From assembly GCA_023205875.1 (NCBI GenBank), contig CP060754.1, forward strand, positions 1,054,001 to 1,118,000: 64,000 bases of DNA, in the 5' to 3' direction. The notes beneath the pieces were generated by a model. The model did not search any database. It worked only from the letters and a program-made list of their open reading frames with translations, and was not told where the DNA came from. Shown piece after piece: positions 9,095 through 18,240 of the stretch. Position 1 is the first letter of the stretch. Each line of letters opens with the position of its first letter. The stretch is from Chloropicon primus. Lineage: Eukaryota; Chlorophyta; Chloropicophyceae; Chloropicales; Chloropicaceae. The position numbers and the translations under genes are program-made.

Positions 9095-9715
9095 TTATAC
9101 ATGTAACTTTTTGCTCGCAAGCGCGCTGGCGACGAGGGAGGACAAGACGAGGATGGCGAACACGGCTCGAGTCGAGCGGTCCCGCTTTGTGTCGAAGTTG
9201 ACCCGAGGAACCGTTTGAACGCCCTGCAGGGAATCGAGGAATTCCAAGTAGTCCTGGTCCAGCTTGTGGAACGCAGCCCCGGACTGGATCAAGGAAAGGT
9301 ACCTTGCTGTGGGCAGGGGGTCCGTGGGTTCCTCGGCCTGGATCCGCAGCTCCTCCTGGGAGACGAAAGCGCTGGCTTTGATGACCTTTTCACGGCTGCC
9401 TTCGGCCTCGTACGGCTCCACCTCCACCTCGATGACTCTGTACCCGACCTCAGCCCTCACCAGAGCCTCCCACTCCCTTTGGGACAACTCGTACACGACC
9501 CCGTGGACCTGATCAGAAGGAAAATTCTTGGCTTTGCCTTGCCCGTCAACTCCGATCTCGACGAGGTTCCCGTACCCCGCACGATGATCAAAGCACAAGC
9601 AGTGGTCGTTGAGCTTCACCCTGGTCGCCTTCTTCGCCGCTATCCCCCTCCGCTTGCACGTTTCCGGACTCAACATCGCTCCATAGGCAAAGTACGCTCG
9701 CCTCGTCCCCTCCAT
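9095..9715 (-). CDS. Tail-anchored gamma-glutamylcyclotransferase-like protein
   Basis: The 206-aa protein begins with RAYFAYGAMLS, matching the YGSNL-type opening loop of the gamma-glutamylcyclotransferase/AIG2 fold, followed by a DHRAGYGNLVE segment and a VHGVVYEL strand, where family members have their substrate pocket. The candidate catalytic acidic residue lies in the following RAEVGYRVIEVE block. Residues about 184-201 (RAVFAILVLSSLVASALA) form a hydrophobic segment near the C terminus followed by a short KKLHV tail, so the protein looks tail-anchored, which is unusual for a family that is mostly soluble. The substrate is unknown. Its start codon is 26 nt from the first copy of a 65-bp direct repeat. 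Confidence 0.75.
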   Translation of the reverse strand: MEGTRRAYFAYGAMLSPETCKRRGIAAKKATRVKLNDHCLCFDHRAGYGNLVEIGVDGQGKAKNFPSDQVHGVVYELSQREWEALVRAEVGYRVIEVEVEPYEAEGSREKVIKASAFVSQEELRIQAEEPTDPLPTARYLSLIQSGAAFHKLDQDYLEFLDSLQGVQTVPRVNFDTKRDRSTRAVFAILVLSSLVASALASKKLHV

Positions 9716-9741
9716 TCAACAATGAGAAGGATGGCGATGAT

Positions 9742-9806
9742 AGTGGTCCAGTTCTTCTAGGGAACCTGTGGTGTCCTCGACCCCGACTCCCCTCCTGTGG
9801 TGTCCT
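9742..9806 (+). repeat. 65-bp direct repeat, copy 1
   Basis: Begins agtggtccagttcttc and ends ctcctgtggtgtcct. It matches 9915-9979 at 63 of 65 positions; the two copies start 173 bp apart. Confidence 0.9.
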
Positions 9807-9914
9807 CCTCCTCAAGGATGCTCAGGAGGATCCCCAAGGAATGATCGAATCCCAAGGACTGGCGGTCCGATCGAGCCAATCGTCGCGGGTCTGCGGATGG
9901 TCAGAGCCCCAAGG

Positions 9915-9979
9915 AGTGGTCCAGTTCTTCTAGGGAACCTGTGGTGCCCTCAACCCCGACTCCCCTCCTGTGGTGTCCT
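9915..9979 (+). repeat. 65-bp direct repeat, copy 2
   Basis: Second copy of the block at 9742-9806, 63 of 65 positions identical. It lies about 180 bp upstream of the likely nucleoporin start. Confidence 0.9.
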
Positions 9980-10159
9980 GGCATTGTTCATGTCGGAGCT
10001 CCTCTTCGCCATCCTCCTCGATGGAGTGGATGGATTCCCGCCAGGAGGGGAGGGGCGAAAGGAAAAGGGGAGCGAAAGGCGGAGAGAGGAGAGGTGATGG
10101 TTGGTGAAGGGAGCGAGAGAAGAGAGGAGGGGAGGGGGGGAGGGGAGGGGGGAGGGTTG

Positions 10160-13100
10160 ATGCAAACAGCGGCGACACCTCTGAAGGCAGCCGCGAATCT
10201 GTTGCGTTGGGGGTTTGGCTTGGGAAGGAGTCCAACGAACAGGACGGAAGCGCCGCCAAAGGAAAAAGAAAGCCCTCCTCCTCCTGGTGTGGTTTCTCCC
10301 TCGTTTGAGGGGAGGGGGGAGGGGAAGGAGGGGGACAAGGGGGGGAGCCCCTTGGCGGAGGAGCCGGCGGCTTACGACCTGGCGGGGAGGAGGAAGAGTC
10401 TCCCCGCTTTCGGGGGAGCGGAGCACCAGCCTCCTCCTCCTTCCTTTACGGACAAGCTCGGTCTCGCGGGAGGCGCTCAGCCTGTGGGCGGTGGGGGCCA
10501 GGCCGCGAAGCTCCAGGCGCCGGTGCCGGATGCCCGAGACATGATGTCGCCTTACCAGAGGAGGAAGACCATCTCTGGGAGCGAGTTCAACCTTCATGGC
10601 CAGCCAAGCGCGCGGCGATCAGAGTCCAGGGAAGCCGGGTATCTCGGCAGCGACTACTCGCATGCTGTGAACAACTCGGTGCCAAGAAACCCTTACGAGA
10701 ACGTTAAGGCGATTCTGAGGCAGGGGAGGGAGCACAGGAGCAGCTCCGTCGTCGACAGATACTACAGCCAGCAGAGGCAGTACGCGGACCAGTACCAGTC
10801 GTACGCAGGCGAGTCGAGGAGAAGCTCCATGGGCCACCAGGGAACACCCACGGCCGCGAGGAGCTACGGGTATGGGATGGAAAGAGGTGCTACCCCTGCG
10901 AGCACGTCTGCCATGAGAGTGTTCATGGGACACTCTTTGACCCCTCCCGAAGAGCCGTTTGACGCCCCCTCTCACGCCAACGGAGAGAGAGGGATGATGA
11001 TGCTGGCGCAAGGCAGGGCATCCAACGGGGGTGAGATCGCCGCCATGGGCCAGGAGGAGAGGCGGACGAGCGGCGAGGGAAACAGGACTTCTCCAGTTCA
11101 TGCGTTCAAGAGGAGGTCCAGCTGGACACCAATGAGACCGAGCAGTACGGCGTCCAGGCTGAAGACGCTGAAGAGGTCCTTCGTGTCTTCGCAGAGCCAG
11201 CAAGAGCAAGAAGGAAGCAACTTGGACAACGAGTTCAAGTCCCCAACGAAGAGGATGAGGGCTTCTCCTATGCCTGTCTTCACCAGGAGCAACCTCGTGA
11301 CTCCGGGAGATAGACTGAGACGTGAGAGCCAGGACTCTCTCAAGGCAAAGACGCCGAAGTCTGCTCAGCTGACCACAGAGACCGCGAAGAGGATTCTGTC
11401 TACATTGGATTCTTTGACGTCTCCCGGCAGTGGGAAGAAGGAAGAGAGCGCCATCCCCCAGAAGCTGAAGTTCAACTTGCCTGAAGCAGACTTGGGAAGT
11501 CTGTCTCCGCCTCCAGTGGACAGCTTGCGGCACTTCTCTCAGCCAAAGCAGGAAAAGAAGAAGGAGACCTCAAGCACGGCTTCGCCTGCAAGCAAGGCTA
11601 CGGCTACGAGCGGAAAGAAGTGGCCTGCATCATTTTTGGCGAAAAACAAAGCCATGGGCGATAAAGCGGTCGAAAGCGTCGAAAAGGAAATCGAGGCGGC
11701 CAAGGGTGGATTGCCGAAGGACTCCACTCCATCCAAGAAGGCCCCAACATTCACTTTTGGTGATCAGACCAAAACTGTTGGGCATGTGCACGCGCCCCCA
11801 AGCCCAGTATTTGGGCTGCAAGGTGCAGGTGGGATCGGAAAGGAAGCGAAGAAATCCGGCTTCCAATTCAACTTTGGGTCGGGCGCCCCAGAAACGACGG
11901 CCTTCACGTTTGGAGGAGCAGCAAAGCCGGCACCTAAGGGAGCAAACAAGGAGCGTACGTATTCCTTTGGTGACAGCAAGTTGAGCGAGAACGAGAAGGC
12001 ATTTGCAGAGGCGATCGAAGGTGGAAACGGAGGCGTTCTTCAGTCCAACAGGAGCTTCTCCTTTGGAGAGACCAAGGGCGTCTCAGAGGACGGGAACAGG
12101 ACAAGTTCTGACTTGCTTAAGGAAGCAAACAAGAAGGCTGTTGCGGCAGCGTCCGTGCCCTTGCCCGCTGATGGGCAGGAGGACACGGCTATCGGAGGGT
12201 CTCCCACGCCTGCAACACCAGCAGTAAAGGCTTGGCCGGCTTCATTCTTGGCCAAGAACAAGAAGGACAATGACAGCGCAGTTGCAGCTGTTGCGGAAGA
12301 AATCGAGAAGGCCAAGAACCCAGCTCCAGCAGTGTCTCTGGCAAAGCCTGGGGCTCCGACCTTCACCTTTGGAAGCGCCCCAAGCAAGGATGATGCTGAG
12401 AAGGATGCAGAGAAGCCAAAGTTCACTTTTGGAGCTGCACCCCTTGGGGGTGACAATGACACGAAGAAGACGGATCTCTTCTCCTTCGGGTCAACTCCCA
12501 AGGCATCCACCCCGGCGTCTGACAAAAAGTTGCCCTCCTTTTCATTCGGGGCCACTGCTACGGACAAAGAGGCTGAGAAGCCGAAAGAGCAGAGCACATT
12601 CAAAGCGGGAAACTTTGCTTTTGGAGCCTCGAGTAGCAGCATTGCAGCCTCGAGCACCCCAAGCTTTGTGTTTGGGAAGCAAGGAAATGATGATTCGGCG
12701 CCTTTGAATAAGCAAAAGCGCAAGGCCGAGGACGATGCCCCTGCAGCGAAGAAGCCTTTTGCTTTTGGGTCCACAGATTCGCCAGCGATTACGAAGCCAA
12801 AGGAATCCGTTCCAAGCGCCGGGGCCGCCAACCTCTCTTCCCCATTTGCCTTTGGAAGCAGTACCCCTGCGAAGCAGACTCCGTTTGGGTTCCCACCGGC
12901 AGCGAGCACGGAAAAGAAGGAAGAGGAGAAGGAGGAGCCATTCTCCAAACCCAAAAGCAGTGCTCCTGTTTTTGCATTTGGAGCTAGTGCGTCACAGCCT
13001 AGCCAGGCTTCTTTTGCTTCTCCGTCTCCATCTCCATTTGGCAAGCCTGCGGACGCGAAGGAGAAGCCAGCGGAGCCAGCGGCACCCTCGCCGTTTTCTT

Positions 13101-14035
13101 TCACTGCTTCTGCATCAAGTGCACAGGCAACAAAGGCTGCGGAGGCCCCTGCGCTTGGGGGCTTTTCCTCTGCTTCATCGGGCGGTGCTTTCCAGTTTGG
13201 GGCAACGAGCACTCCTCAGTTCAGCGCAGGACCACAAAGCACTTCTGGAAGCACAGATGCGCCCTTTGCATTTGGGTCCACCGCGACGGCAGACAAGAAG
13301 GAATCGAATCAGCCTAGCTTCAGCTTCGGGGCTGGTGCGCCGTCTCCTTTCGGTTCACAGTCTCAAGCTGCCCCGCCCACGCCGAGTGCCTTTGGTGGTA
13401 GCAATCTGAGCAGCAGTGCCCCTGCCTTTGCCTTTGGAAGCAGCAAACCTTCTGAGAGCAAGCCAGACGCCCCATTTGGATCTCCCGGTGGTTTTGGCTC
13501 TTCGGGGCCGGCACCTGCCTCTACGCCATCATTTGGTGGTTTTGGGTCTTCTGGCCCTTCTGCTGGTGCATTTGGAACCCCTGCCCCAGCAAGCACCACA
13601 GCTGCACAGAGCCCATTCACTTTTGGAGCATCTCAGCCAGCCACCCAAGCTGTGACTCCGGCTTTCGGCTCGGTCGCATCTGCACCTGCTTTTGGTTCAG
13701 GGGCGCCCGCGCCTGCTTTCGGAAGCAGTGGTGGTGCACAGCCCGCGGGTTTCGGGGCACCGCCATCTCCTGCAAGCGGAGGATTTGGGTTTGGGGCGTC
13801 GCAGCCTCAGCCTGCATTTGGGGGCCCGGCAGCTTCGCCAGCACCAGCACCTGCATTTGGCGCTCAGATGCCTGCGCAACAGAGCACGGCGTTTGGGGGC
13901 TTCCAAAGCCCCATGCCAAATGCGGGAGGTCAAGGCGGCGCACCGGGAGGGTTTTCCATGGGCATCAGCTCCAACGCGACACCCCAAAGCGGGAGAAGGA
14001 AGGTGAAAGCCAAACCGTCCTGGCGCAAAAAGTGA
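10160..14035 (+). CDS. FG-repeat nucleoporin, NUP1/NUP136/NUP153-like
   Basis: The 1291-aa protein has the features of a nuclear-basket FG nucleoporin. The first residues (TPLKAAANLLRWGFGLG) can form an amphipathic helix like the membrane-binding helix of yeast Nup1/Nup60 and animal Nup153. Residues to about 480 are Ser/Arg/Pro-rich and disordered. From about 530 to the end there are many FTFG, FSFG, FAFG, PAFG and GGFG units in Ser/Ala/Pro/Lys-rich spacers, the phase that binds transport receptors. The C terminus is basic (RRKVKAKPSWRKK). A decapeptide WPASFLAKNK occurs twice, near residues 488 and 692. ATG 10160 was preferred because it starts the amphipathic helix; ATG 10097 is possible. 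Exact orthology is uncertain, since FG proteins diverge quickly. Confidence 0.85.
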   Translation: MQTAATPLKAAANLLRWGFGLGRSPTNRTEAPPKEKESPPPPGVVSPSFEGRGEGKEGDKGGSPLAEEPAAYDLAGRRKSLPAFGGAEHQPPPPSFTDKLGLAGGAQPVGGGGQAAKLQAPVPDARDMMSPYQRRKTISGSEFNLHGQPSARRSESREAGYLGSDYSHAVNNSVPRNPYENVKAILRQGREHRSSSVVDRYYSQQRQYADQYQSYAGESRRSSMGHQGTPTAARSYGYGMERGATPASTSAMRVFMGHSLTPPEEPFDAPSHANGERGMMMLAQGRASNGGEIAAMGQEERRTSGEGNRTSPVHAFKRRSSWTPMRPSSTASRLKTLKRSFVSSQSQQEQEGSNLDNEFKSPTKRMRASPMPVFTRSNLVTPGDRLRRESQDSLKAKTPKSAQLTTETAKRILSTLDSLTSPGSGKKEESAIPQKLKFNLPEADLGSLSPPPVDSLRHFSQPKQEKKKETSSTASPASKATATSGKKWPASFLAKNKAMGDKAVESVEKEIEAAKGGLPKDSTPSKKAPTFTFGDQTKTVGHVHAPPSPVFGLQGAGGIGKEAKKSGFQFNFGSGAPETTAFTFGGAAKPAPKGANKERTYSFGDSKLSENEKAFAEAIEGGNGGVLQSNRSFSFGETKGVSEDGNRTSSDLLKEANKKAVAAASVPLPADGQEDTAIGGSPTPATPAVKAWPASFLAKNKKDNDSAVAAVAEEIEKAKNPAPAVSLAKPGAPTFTFGSAPSKDDAEKDAEKPKFTFGAAPLGGDNDTKKTDLFSFGSTPKASTPASDKKLPSFSFGATATDKEAEKPKEQSTFKAGNFAFGASSSSIAASSTPSFVFGKQGNDDSAPLNKQKRKAEDDAPAAKKPFAFGSTDSPAITKPKESVPSAGAANLSSPFAFGSSTPAKQTPFGFPPAASTEKKEEEKEEPFSKPKSSAPVFAFGASASQPSQASFASPSPSPFGKPADAKEKPAEPAAPSPFSFTASASSAQATKAAEAPALGGFSSASSGGAFQFGATSTPQFSAGPQSTSGSTDAPFAFGSTATADKKESNQPSFSFGAGAPSPFGSQSQAAPPTPSAFGGSNLSSSAPAFAFGSSKPSESKPDAPFGSPGGFGSSGPAPASTPSFGGFGSSGPSAGAFGTPAPASTTAAQSPFTFGASQPATQAVTPAFGSVASAPAFGSGAPAPAFGSSGGAQPAGFGAPPSPASGGFGFGASQPQPAFGGPAASPAPAPAFGAQMPAQQSTAFGGFQSPMPNAGGQGGAPGGFSMGISSNATPQSGRRKVKAKPSWRKK

Positions 14036-14118
14036 GAAGAGGATTGTATCTATAACTGCCACAAAGGAGTCGTCGTTTAGATAAATGAAACTTTTAACCG
14101 GTGGAAATATATTGGTTT

Positions 14119-17100
14119 TTAATTGTGGTCAAAATATCGATGGAAAGCCAATGTTTCCGGCACTGTCTCCTGTGCCGTCACGCTTGGCCCTACTTGTTTT
14201 GCTTTTCCCGCGCCCACCTTTTCTGAGTCTGAAACGAAGGCGTAGTCGTGGAACGGATTCTTCCCGCGACAAGCAGCCGAGGTTTTTCTTTGGTCTTTGC
14301 TGTTATCGGAAGCATTCATCGCCTCAGGGGCACGTACTGATTCAGGCTCTGCGAGAGAGAAAAGCCGAGCCAAAGTGCTCATCTGCGAATCTGGTGCTGA
14401 CTGCGTCACTGCCACGGTGTTGGCATCTGCTGCTGGGAGCAAATGGTCACCGCGGCCCCCTTGGTGATCGTTGACAAACTCTTGAGCGATCCCCACCTCA
14501 CCGTCCGCGTGTGCCAGTTCTGATTTCCTTGTCTGCTTTGGGGCCTCGTCATTCCAAAGAGCTTTGACAGGGCAGGGAATGGAACGCGGTGTGGCCCGAT
14601 CTTCGCGTTGATCTTGGGTACACACGTCTGACCTCACGTAATCGCCCCCAGAGAAAATGCTTTGAACCATGCTCAAGTCTATCTCTGGGTAGTAAGACCT
14701 GTCTCTGGACAGTGCACCGCTTTTCCCGATCGGCGTCGGCGCGCTCTCAAGATAACCATCGTTCGTGAGATCACTGGCTGCTGAAACCTTGGGCTTCTTC
14801 TTCTCCGCCACCCCTTTGCTGCCCCAATCTTGCACGCCAGTAGTTGGTGCGGGAGGACGCTTCCTGGATTCATTATCGGGCGATGCCACCTTTTTCACTT
14901 TGTCTGCCATCGCAGGCCTTGTGGACGCTTGTTTAGGCGCTCTTCTAATAGGATAGTGATCCTTCAAAAGAGCAGAACCTCTTTCAGGTTGGATTTGGAT
15001 GTCCTTGTGCGTGTCCCTGCCAAAATACTGCGAGGCGATGCACGCGGCCACGTAAGAGCAAGGTTCCTTGCTCTTGGCAATCGAGACTCCAGTAGTGTAC
15101 GGGAAAGGGGTCTCATCCAGTTTTATGCTCTCTGAGAAGACAATTTCGTCGGACTGCGTACACCCAACCAGTATCCAAGCTTGATTTGTAGTGTTGCTCT
15201 TGTAGTCCTCCTCACCTGCAAGAGACAAGACCACTTGCAGTTCTGTCCCGCTCAGCTGCAGCGCGAGATGCAGTTTTGGAGGAAGCTTCTTGAGCTCCGA
15301 CTTGATCTTGGACCCAAATGGGTATTTCTGAAGAGCAGCGCTCTCGATGCTTAGAACTGTTGCCTTCTCCAAGTCGTCCAGCGTTGATAGCCCTGCCTTG
15401 GTGAGGCGGTTTGCGATCACCTGGCCCACACCGGCCATTTGCCTGCAGTGCTGATCGGAATCAGGCCACATCCTTTGCTTCAAAGACTTTGATAAAAGCA
15501 AGCAGTTCGCTGTGGCAGCAAACTGCTTCGTGTGGAGAAAATACTGAGCAGCAGCTCCAGCAATTCTAGGCCCCGTCCTCAGAAATTCCTCCCTCTCGCA
15601 CCTCAGACCGTGGTCCAAAGTAGAGTTGGCCTGGGAAATGCTGAGAGCCTCTTGAATGAGCAGGAAAACTTTCTGACACGGCGTCTTCAGCGATTTCAGG
15701 GGCTTGGCAGGCTTGCCTTGCTGGGGAACGAAGTACTTCAGCCCCCCCTTGGTGTTGAGAGCATTGAGCGTGCGCCTTTCTGCCCTCCTTATGATGGTCT
15801 GATTGAATTCGCTGCTCGCGGCGATCAGCCAGAGAGATCCTTCTAGGGAAAGGTGTTCCTTGCACTTCTGGAAGTTCTTCAGGGTATCCAGCTTCAGGTA
15901 GTAGTGCGAGAGGATCCTTCCGGGCTCCAATTGCTCGACCCTACCCGTCTCCACGTCAATGCTGACCATCTCCAGCGACTTCAAGTCCTCGATCGCTCGT
16001 TTGCACATTTCCCTGAGCAGTTCGCCCGGCCCCATGGCTGGCAACTTCATCTGATTCGCGTAGTACCTCGGCTTCACAAAGATTCTCACGCCAAGAAAAG
16101 TGCTCCTCAGCCACTCCTCGCAGTCCTCGATCGACCTTACGGTGAGGAGGCCCACCTCATTGTTCAGGTGCTCCCGTATCGAAGGCCAGAGATTGCTCTC
16201 GATTTCTTCAAGCCCTTCCATGATGTTCCTGTACCTGTGGACCTTTGATCTCTCTGTCATGATAACGCACTGGCCCTCGGTCTCAAACTGTGGCCTGCCT
16301 GCTCTCCCGGCCATCTGCAAGCAGAGCGATTTGTCGTACTCTTCGTAACAAGAAGCCTTGGAACTCCAATACCTTGTTGACTTCAAAACCACAAGGAACG
16401 CTGGGAGGTTCACACCGTACGCCAGCGTGCTCGTCGAGCAAAGTACGATGATTTGCCTCGACAGGAAGAGCTCCTCCACTATCTTCTTGTCATTCATTCC
16501 TAAGGCGGCGTGGTGGAAAGCGATCCCTTTTCTGACAAGGGACTTCAGCTTTGCATTCTCAAGCAACTCCGCCTGGTGAAGGAGGGTCTCCGCTTGTGAC
16601 TGGTCCAGCAGAAAGTGACTTCGCGCCTTGTCGAATATGGTGCTCGCGCAGTTGGCGGCGTCTTGCCTGGACGCGCAGAAAACGATGGATGACTTTCCCC
16701 TCCCGTATCTGCACAAGACGTCGTAGACATACAAGTTCAGGTTCTTCTCGAACATGAAGTTGTTCTTGCACGGCTGGTACCCAAGAACCGTCGTTCTTAA
16801 CTTCACTGGCCTCATCTCGTCCCCGTAGGACTTCACGGCTTCCGGGGGGCATTGGAGCCACCTGCCAATATCGCCGATGTTCGGCACGGTCGCGGACACC
16901 GCGACGTACCTGATTCTCGATATCGGGAGGTTGGAGGACATCATCTCTGGGATTTGCGAGACGAGCTTCAGCCGGGAAACGATCGCTTCGAGCGTGCTTC
17001 CCCTCTCGTCGTTCAGAATGTGAACCTCGTCGATCAGAACAAGAGCGATGTCCGCGAGGAAGCTCATGAGGAGGTTCTTCCTCTTTCTTGTGATCGCGTC

Positions 17101-17532
17101 AAACTTCTCCGGGGTGGTCAGGATGATGTCCGCCCCTCGAATTTCCTTTCCCACGTCCAAGACTTCCGCTCGTGTCAGGGACACGGCCTTCAGCCCGAGC
17201 CCCCCAAAGTTTTGCTGCCAGTCCACATGCTTCTCGTGGACCAGGGCGTGCGTCGGTGCCAGGTAAATGATCTTCACACACCCCGGGTTGGTTGGGGGCC
17301 CGCCGCCCGGCCTTTGCGTCATCAAGACTCGGGTCATCGCCAGCTCCATGAGGACTGTCTTCCCCGACCCCGTCGGGGAGCCTATGACCATGTTCTCGTC
17401 AGTCTTAAACAGTTGGTGGAAGCACTCGGACTGGATCCAGTTGAAGTACTGAAACCTTCCTTGGAAGACCTCTCGGTACTCCTCAGGGACGTCCGAAACC
17501 GAATAAAGCTGGTCCGCCTCGGTCACGCTCAT
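14119..17532 (-). CDS. HFM1: Meiotic DNA helicase HFM1/MER3
   Basis: HFM1/MER3 is the Ski2-like helicase that stabilises recombination intermediates for class I crossovers in meiosis. The 1137-aa protein shows helicase motifs in order: Q-motif region FNWIQSECF (about 30-38), Walker A GSPTGSGKT (51-59), DEVH box in LIDEVHIL (168-171), SATVPN, and motif VI QMAGRAGRP, followed by a winged-helix region and a Sec63-type domain (about 480-800). The last 250 residues are disordered and poorly conserved. HFM1 rather than BRR2 or SKI2 is indicated by the single helicase cassette, the DEVH box and the opening VSDVPEEYREVF, matching MER3 proteins. ATG at 17532 sits just before this. The gene implies a meiotic programme. 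Confidence 0.88.
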   Translation of the reverse strand: MSVTEADQLYSVSDVPEEYREVFQGRFQYFNWIQSECFHQLFKTDENMVIGSPTGSGKTVLMELAMTRVLMTQRPGGGPPTNPGCVKIIYLAPTHALVHEKHVDWQQNFGGLGLKAVSLTRAEVLDVGKEIRGADIILTTPEKFDAITRKRKNLLMSFLADIALVLIDEVHILNDERGSTLEAIVSRLKLVSQIPEMMSSNLPISRIRYVAVSATVPNIGDIGRWLQCPPEAVKSYGDEMRPVKLRTTVLGYQPCKNNFMFEKNLNLYVYDVLCRYGRGKSSIVFCASRQDAANCASTIFDKARSHFLLDQSQAETLLHQAELLENAKLKSLVRKGIAFHHAALGMNDKKIVEELFLSRQIIVLCSTSTLAYGVNLPAFLVVLKSTRYWSSKASCYEEYDKSLCLQMAGRAGRPQFETEGQCVIMTERSKVHRYRNIMEGLEEIESNLWPSIREHLNNEVGLLTVRSIEDCEEWLRSTFLGVRIFVKPRYYANQMKLPAMGPGELLREMCKRAIEDLKSLEMVSIDVETGRVEQLEPGRILSHYYLKLDTLKNFQKCKEHLSLEGSLWLIAASSEFNQTIIRRAERRTLNALNTKGGLKYFVPQQGKPAKPLKSLKTPCQKVFLLIQEALSISQANSTLDHGLRCEREEFLRTGPRIAGAAAQYFLHTKQFAATANCLLLSKSLKQRMWPDSDQHCRQMAGVGQVIANRLTKAGLSTLDDLEKATVLSIESAALQKYPFGSKIKSELKKLPPKLHLALQLSGTELQVVLSLAGEEDYKSNTTNQAWILVGCTQSDEIVFSESIKLDETPFPYTTGVSIAKSKEPCSYVAACIASQYFGRDTHKDIQIQPERGSALLKDHYPIRRAPKQASTRPAMADKVKKVASPDNESRKRPPAPTTGVQDWGSKGVAEKKKPKVSAASDLTNDGYLESAPTPIGKSGALSRDRSYYPEIDLSMVQSIFSGGDYVRSDVCTQDQREDRATPRSIPCPVKALWNDEAPKQTRKSELAHADGEVGIAQEFVNDHQGGRGDHLLPAADANTVAVTQSAPDSQMSTLARLFSLAEPESVRAPEAMNASDNSKDQRKTSAACRGKNPFHDYAFVSDSEKVGAGKAKQVGPSVTAQETVPETLAFHRYFDHN

Positions 17533-18240
17533 CCCGTCCGGCGCGCACCAGCTTCTTCTCCGTCCTTCCCTCCACCTCCCTCCCCCCCCCGCGATCGATC
17601 AATCGATCGATCGCCAGAGGAAGGTGTCTCCGAGCTCCCACTCAAGCTCGCCGCGTGAACGAAGCACGCGATCGAATCCCCTGCGCCGCAGCCGTCGTCC
17701 TCTCCCTCCCCCTTCCTTCCGATCGATCGCCCCTCTCTTCTACTACCAATCCGATCGATCGCCCCGCTCTTTCGCGTCCTCCAATCCTTCGCTTCGAGCG
17801 AGGGCTCTTTCGAGACAGCAAGAGAAGACGACGATGCTTCCGCCAGTTGCTCCCTCCGCCCACCTCCGCCCCCGCACTCCCGTCCCTCTCCAGTTCTCCC
17901 CCTTCCCTCCGATCGCAGAAGCGTTATGCCTTGCTCCCCTCAGCCCTCAGCTTTACGATGATCGATCAAATTCAACTTTGGCTTTCCCGACGACGAGAGA
18001 GGGACCAAGAGCGTCCTGAGTTGTCCTGAGGCCGGGAGCGGGTCAGAGAGCGCGGGACAACACCCATGAAGTGAGTCACGGCCCCCTTGTGTGCCTGGCT
18101 TTTGAACGAAACCTTTCACTCGTTCATTCGTTCGTTCGTTTCGTGGGTTTGTTGTGGAGAAAAGATTTTGTTTGTTTGACTTTGCCTCCTCCTGTGGTGC
18201 CAGAGCAAGGGGTGAAGGGGACTGACGAGGGCGAGGAAAG
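17533..18240. promoter_or_regulatory. Divergent intergenic region with GATC-rich palindromes
   Basis: The 708-bp head-to-head gap between HFM1 and the ankyrin gene holds gatcgatc-rich palindromic runs (about 17591-17615), two direct copies of ccgatcgatcgcccc (near 17720 and 17751), a 16-mer at 17798-17813 shared with 7542-7557, and a (ttcg)n run near 18120-18140. Open frames are low-complexity Ser/Pro/Arg translations; no gene is recognised. Confidence 0.5.

Larger units (their letters stand above)
9716..10159. promoter_or_regulatory. Divergent intergenic region with duplicated 65-bp block
   Basis: The 444-bp region between the cyclotransferase-like gene and the nucleoporin holds two 65-bp direct repeats (9742-9806 and 9915-9979) and a purine-rich G/A tract at about 10040-10155. 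The frame upstream of the nucleoporin is open but opens with GTG and encodes low-complexity sequence, so it was not annotated as coding. Confidence 0.5.

Noticed and set aside
17624-18029. Two overlapping plus-strand frames of about 130 codons upstream of the ankyrin gene
   Set aside because: Ser/Pro/Arg-rich translations of pyrimidine-rich sequence, without homology or good start context.
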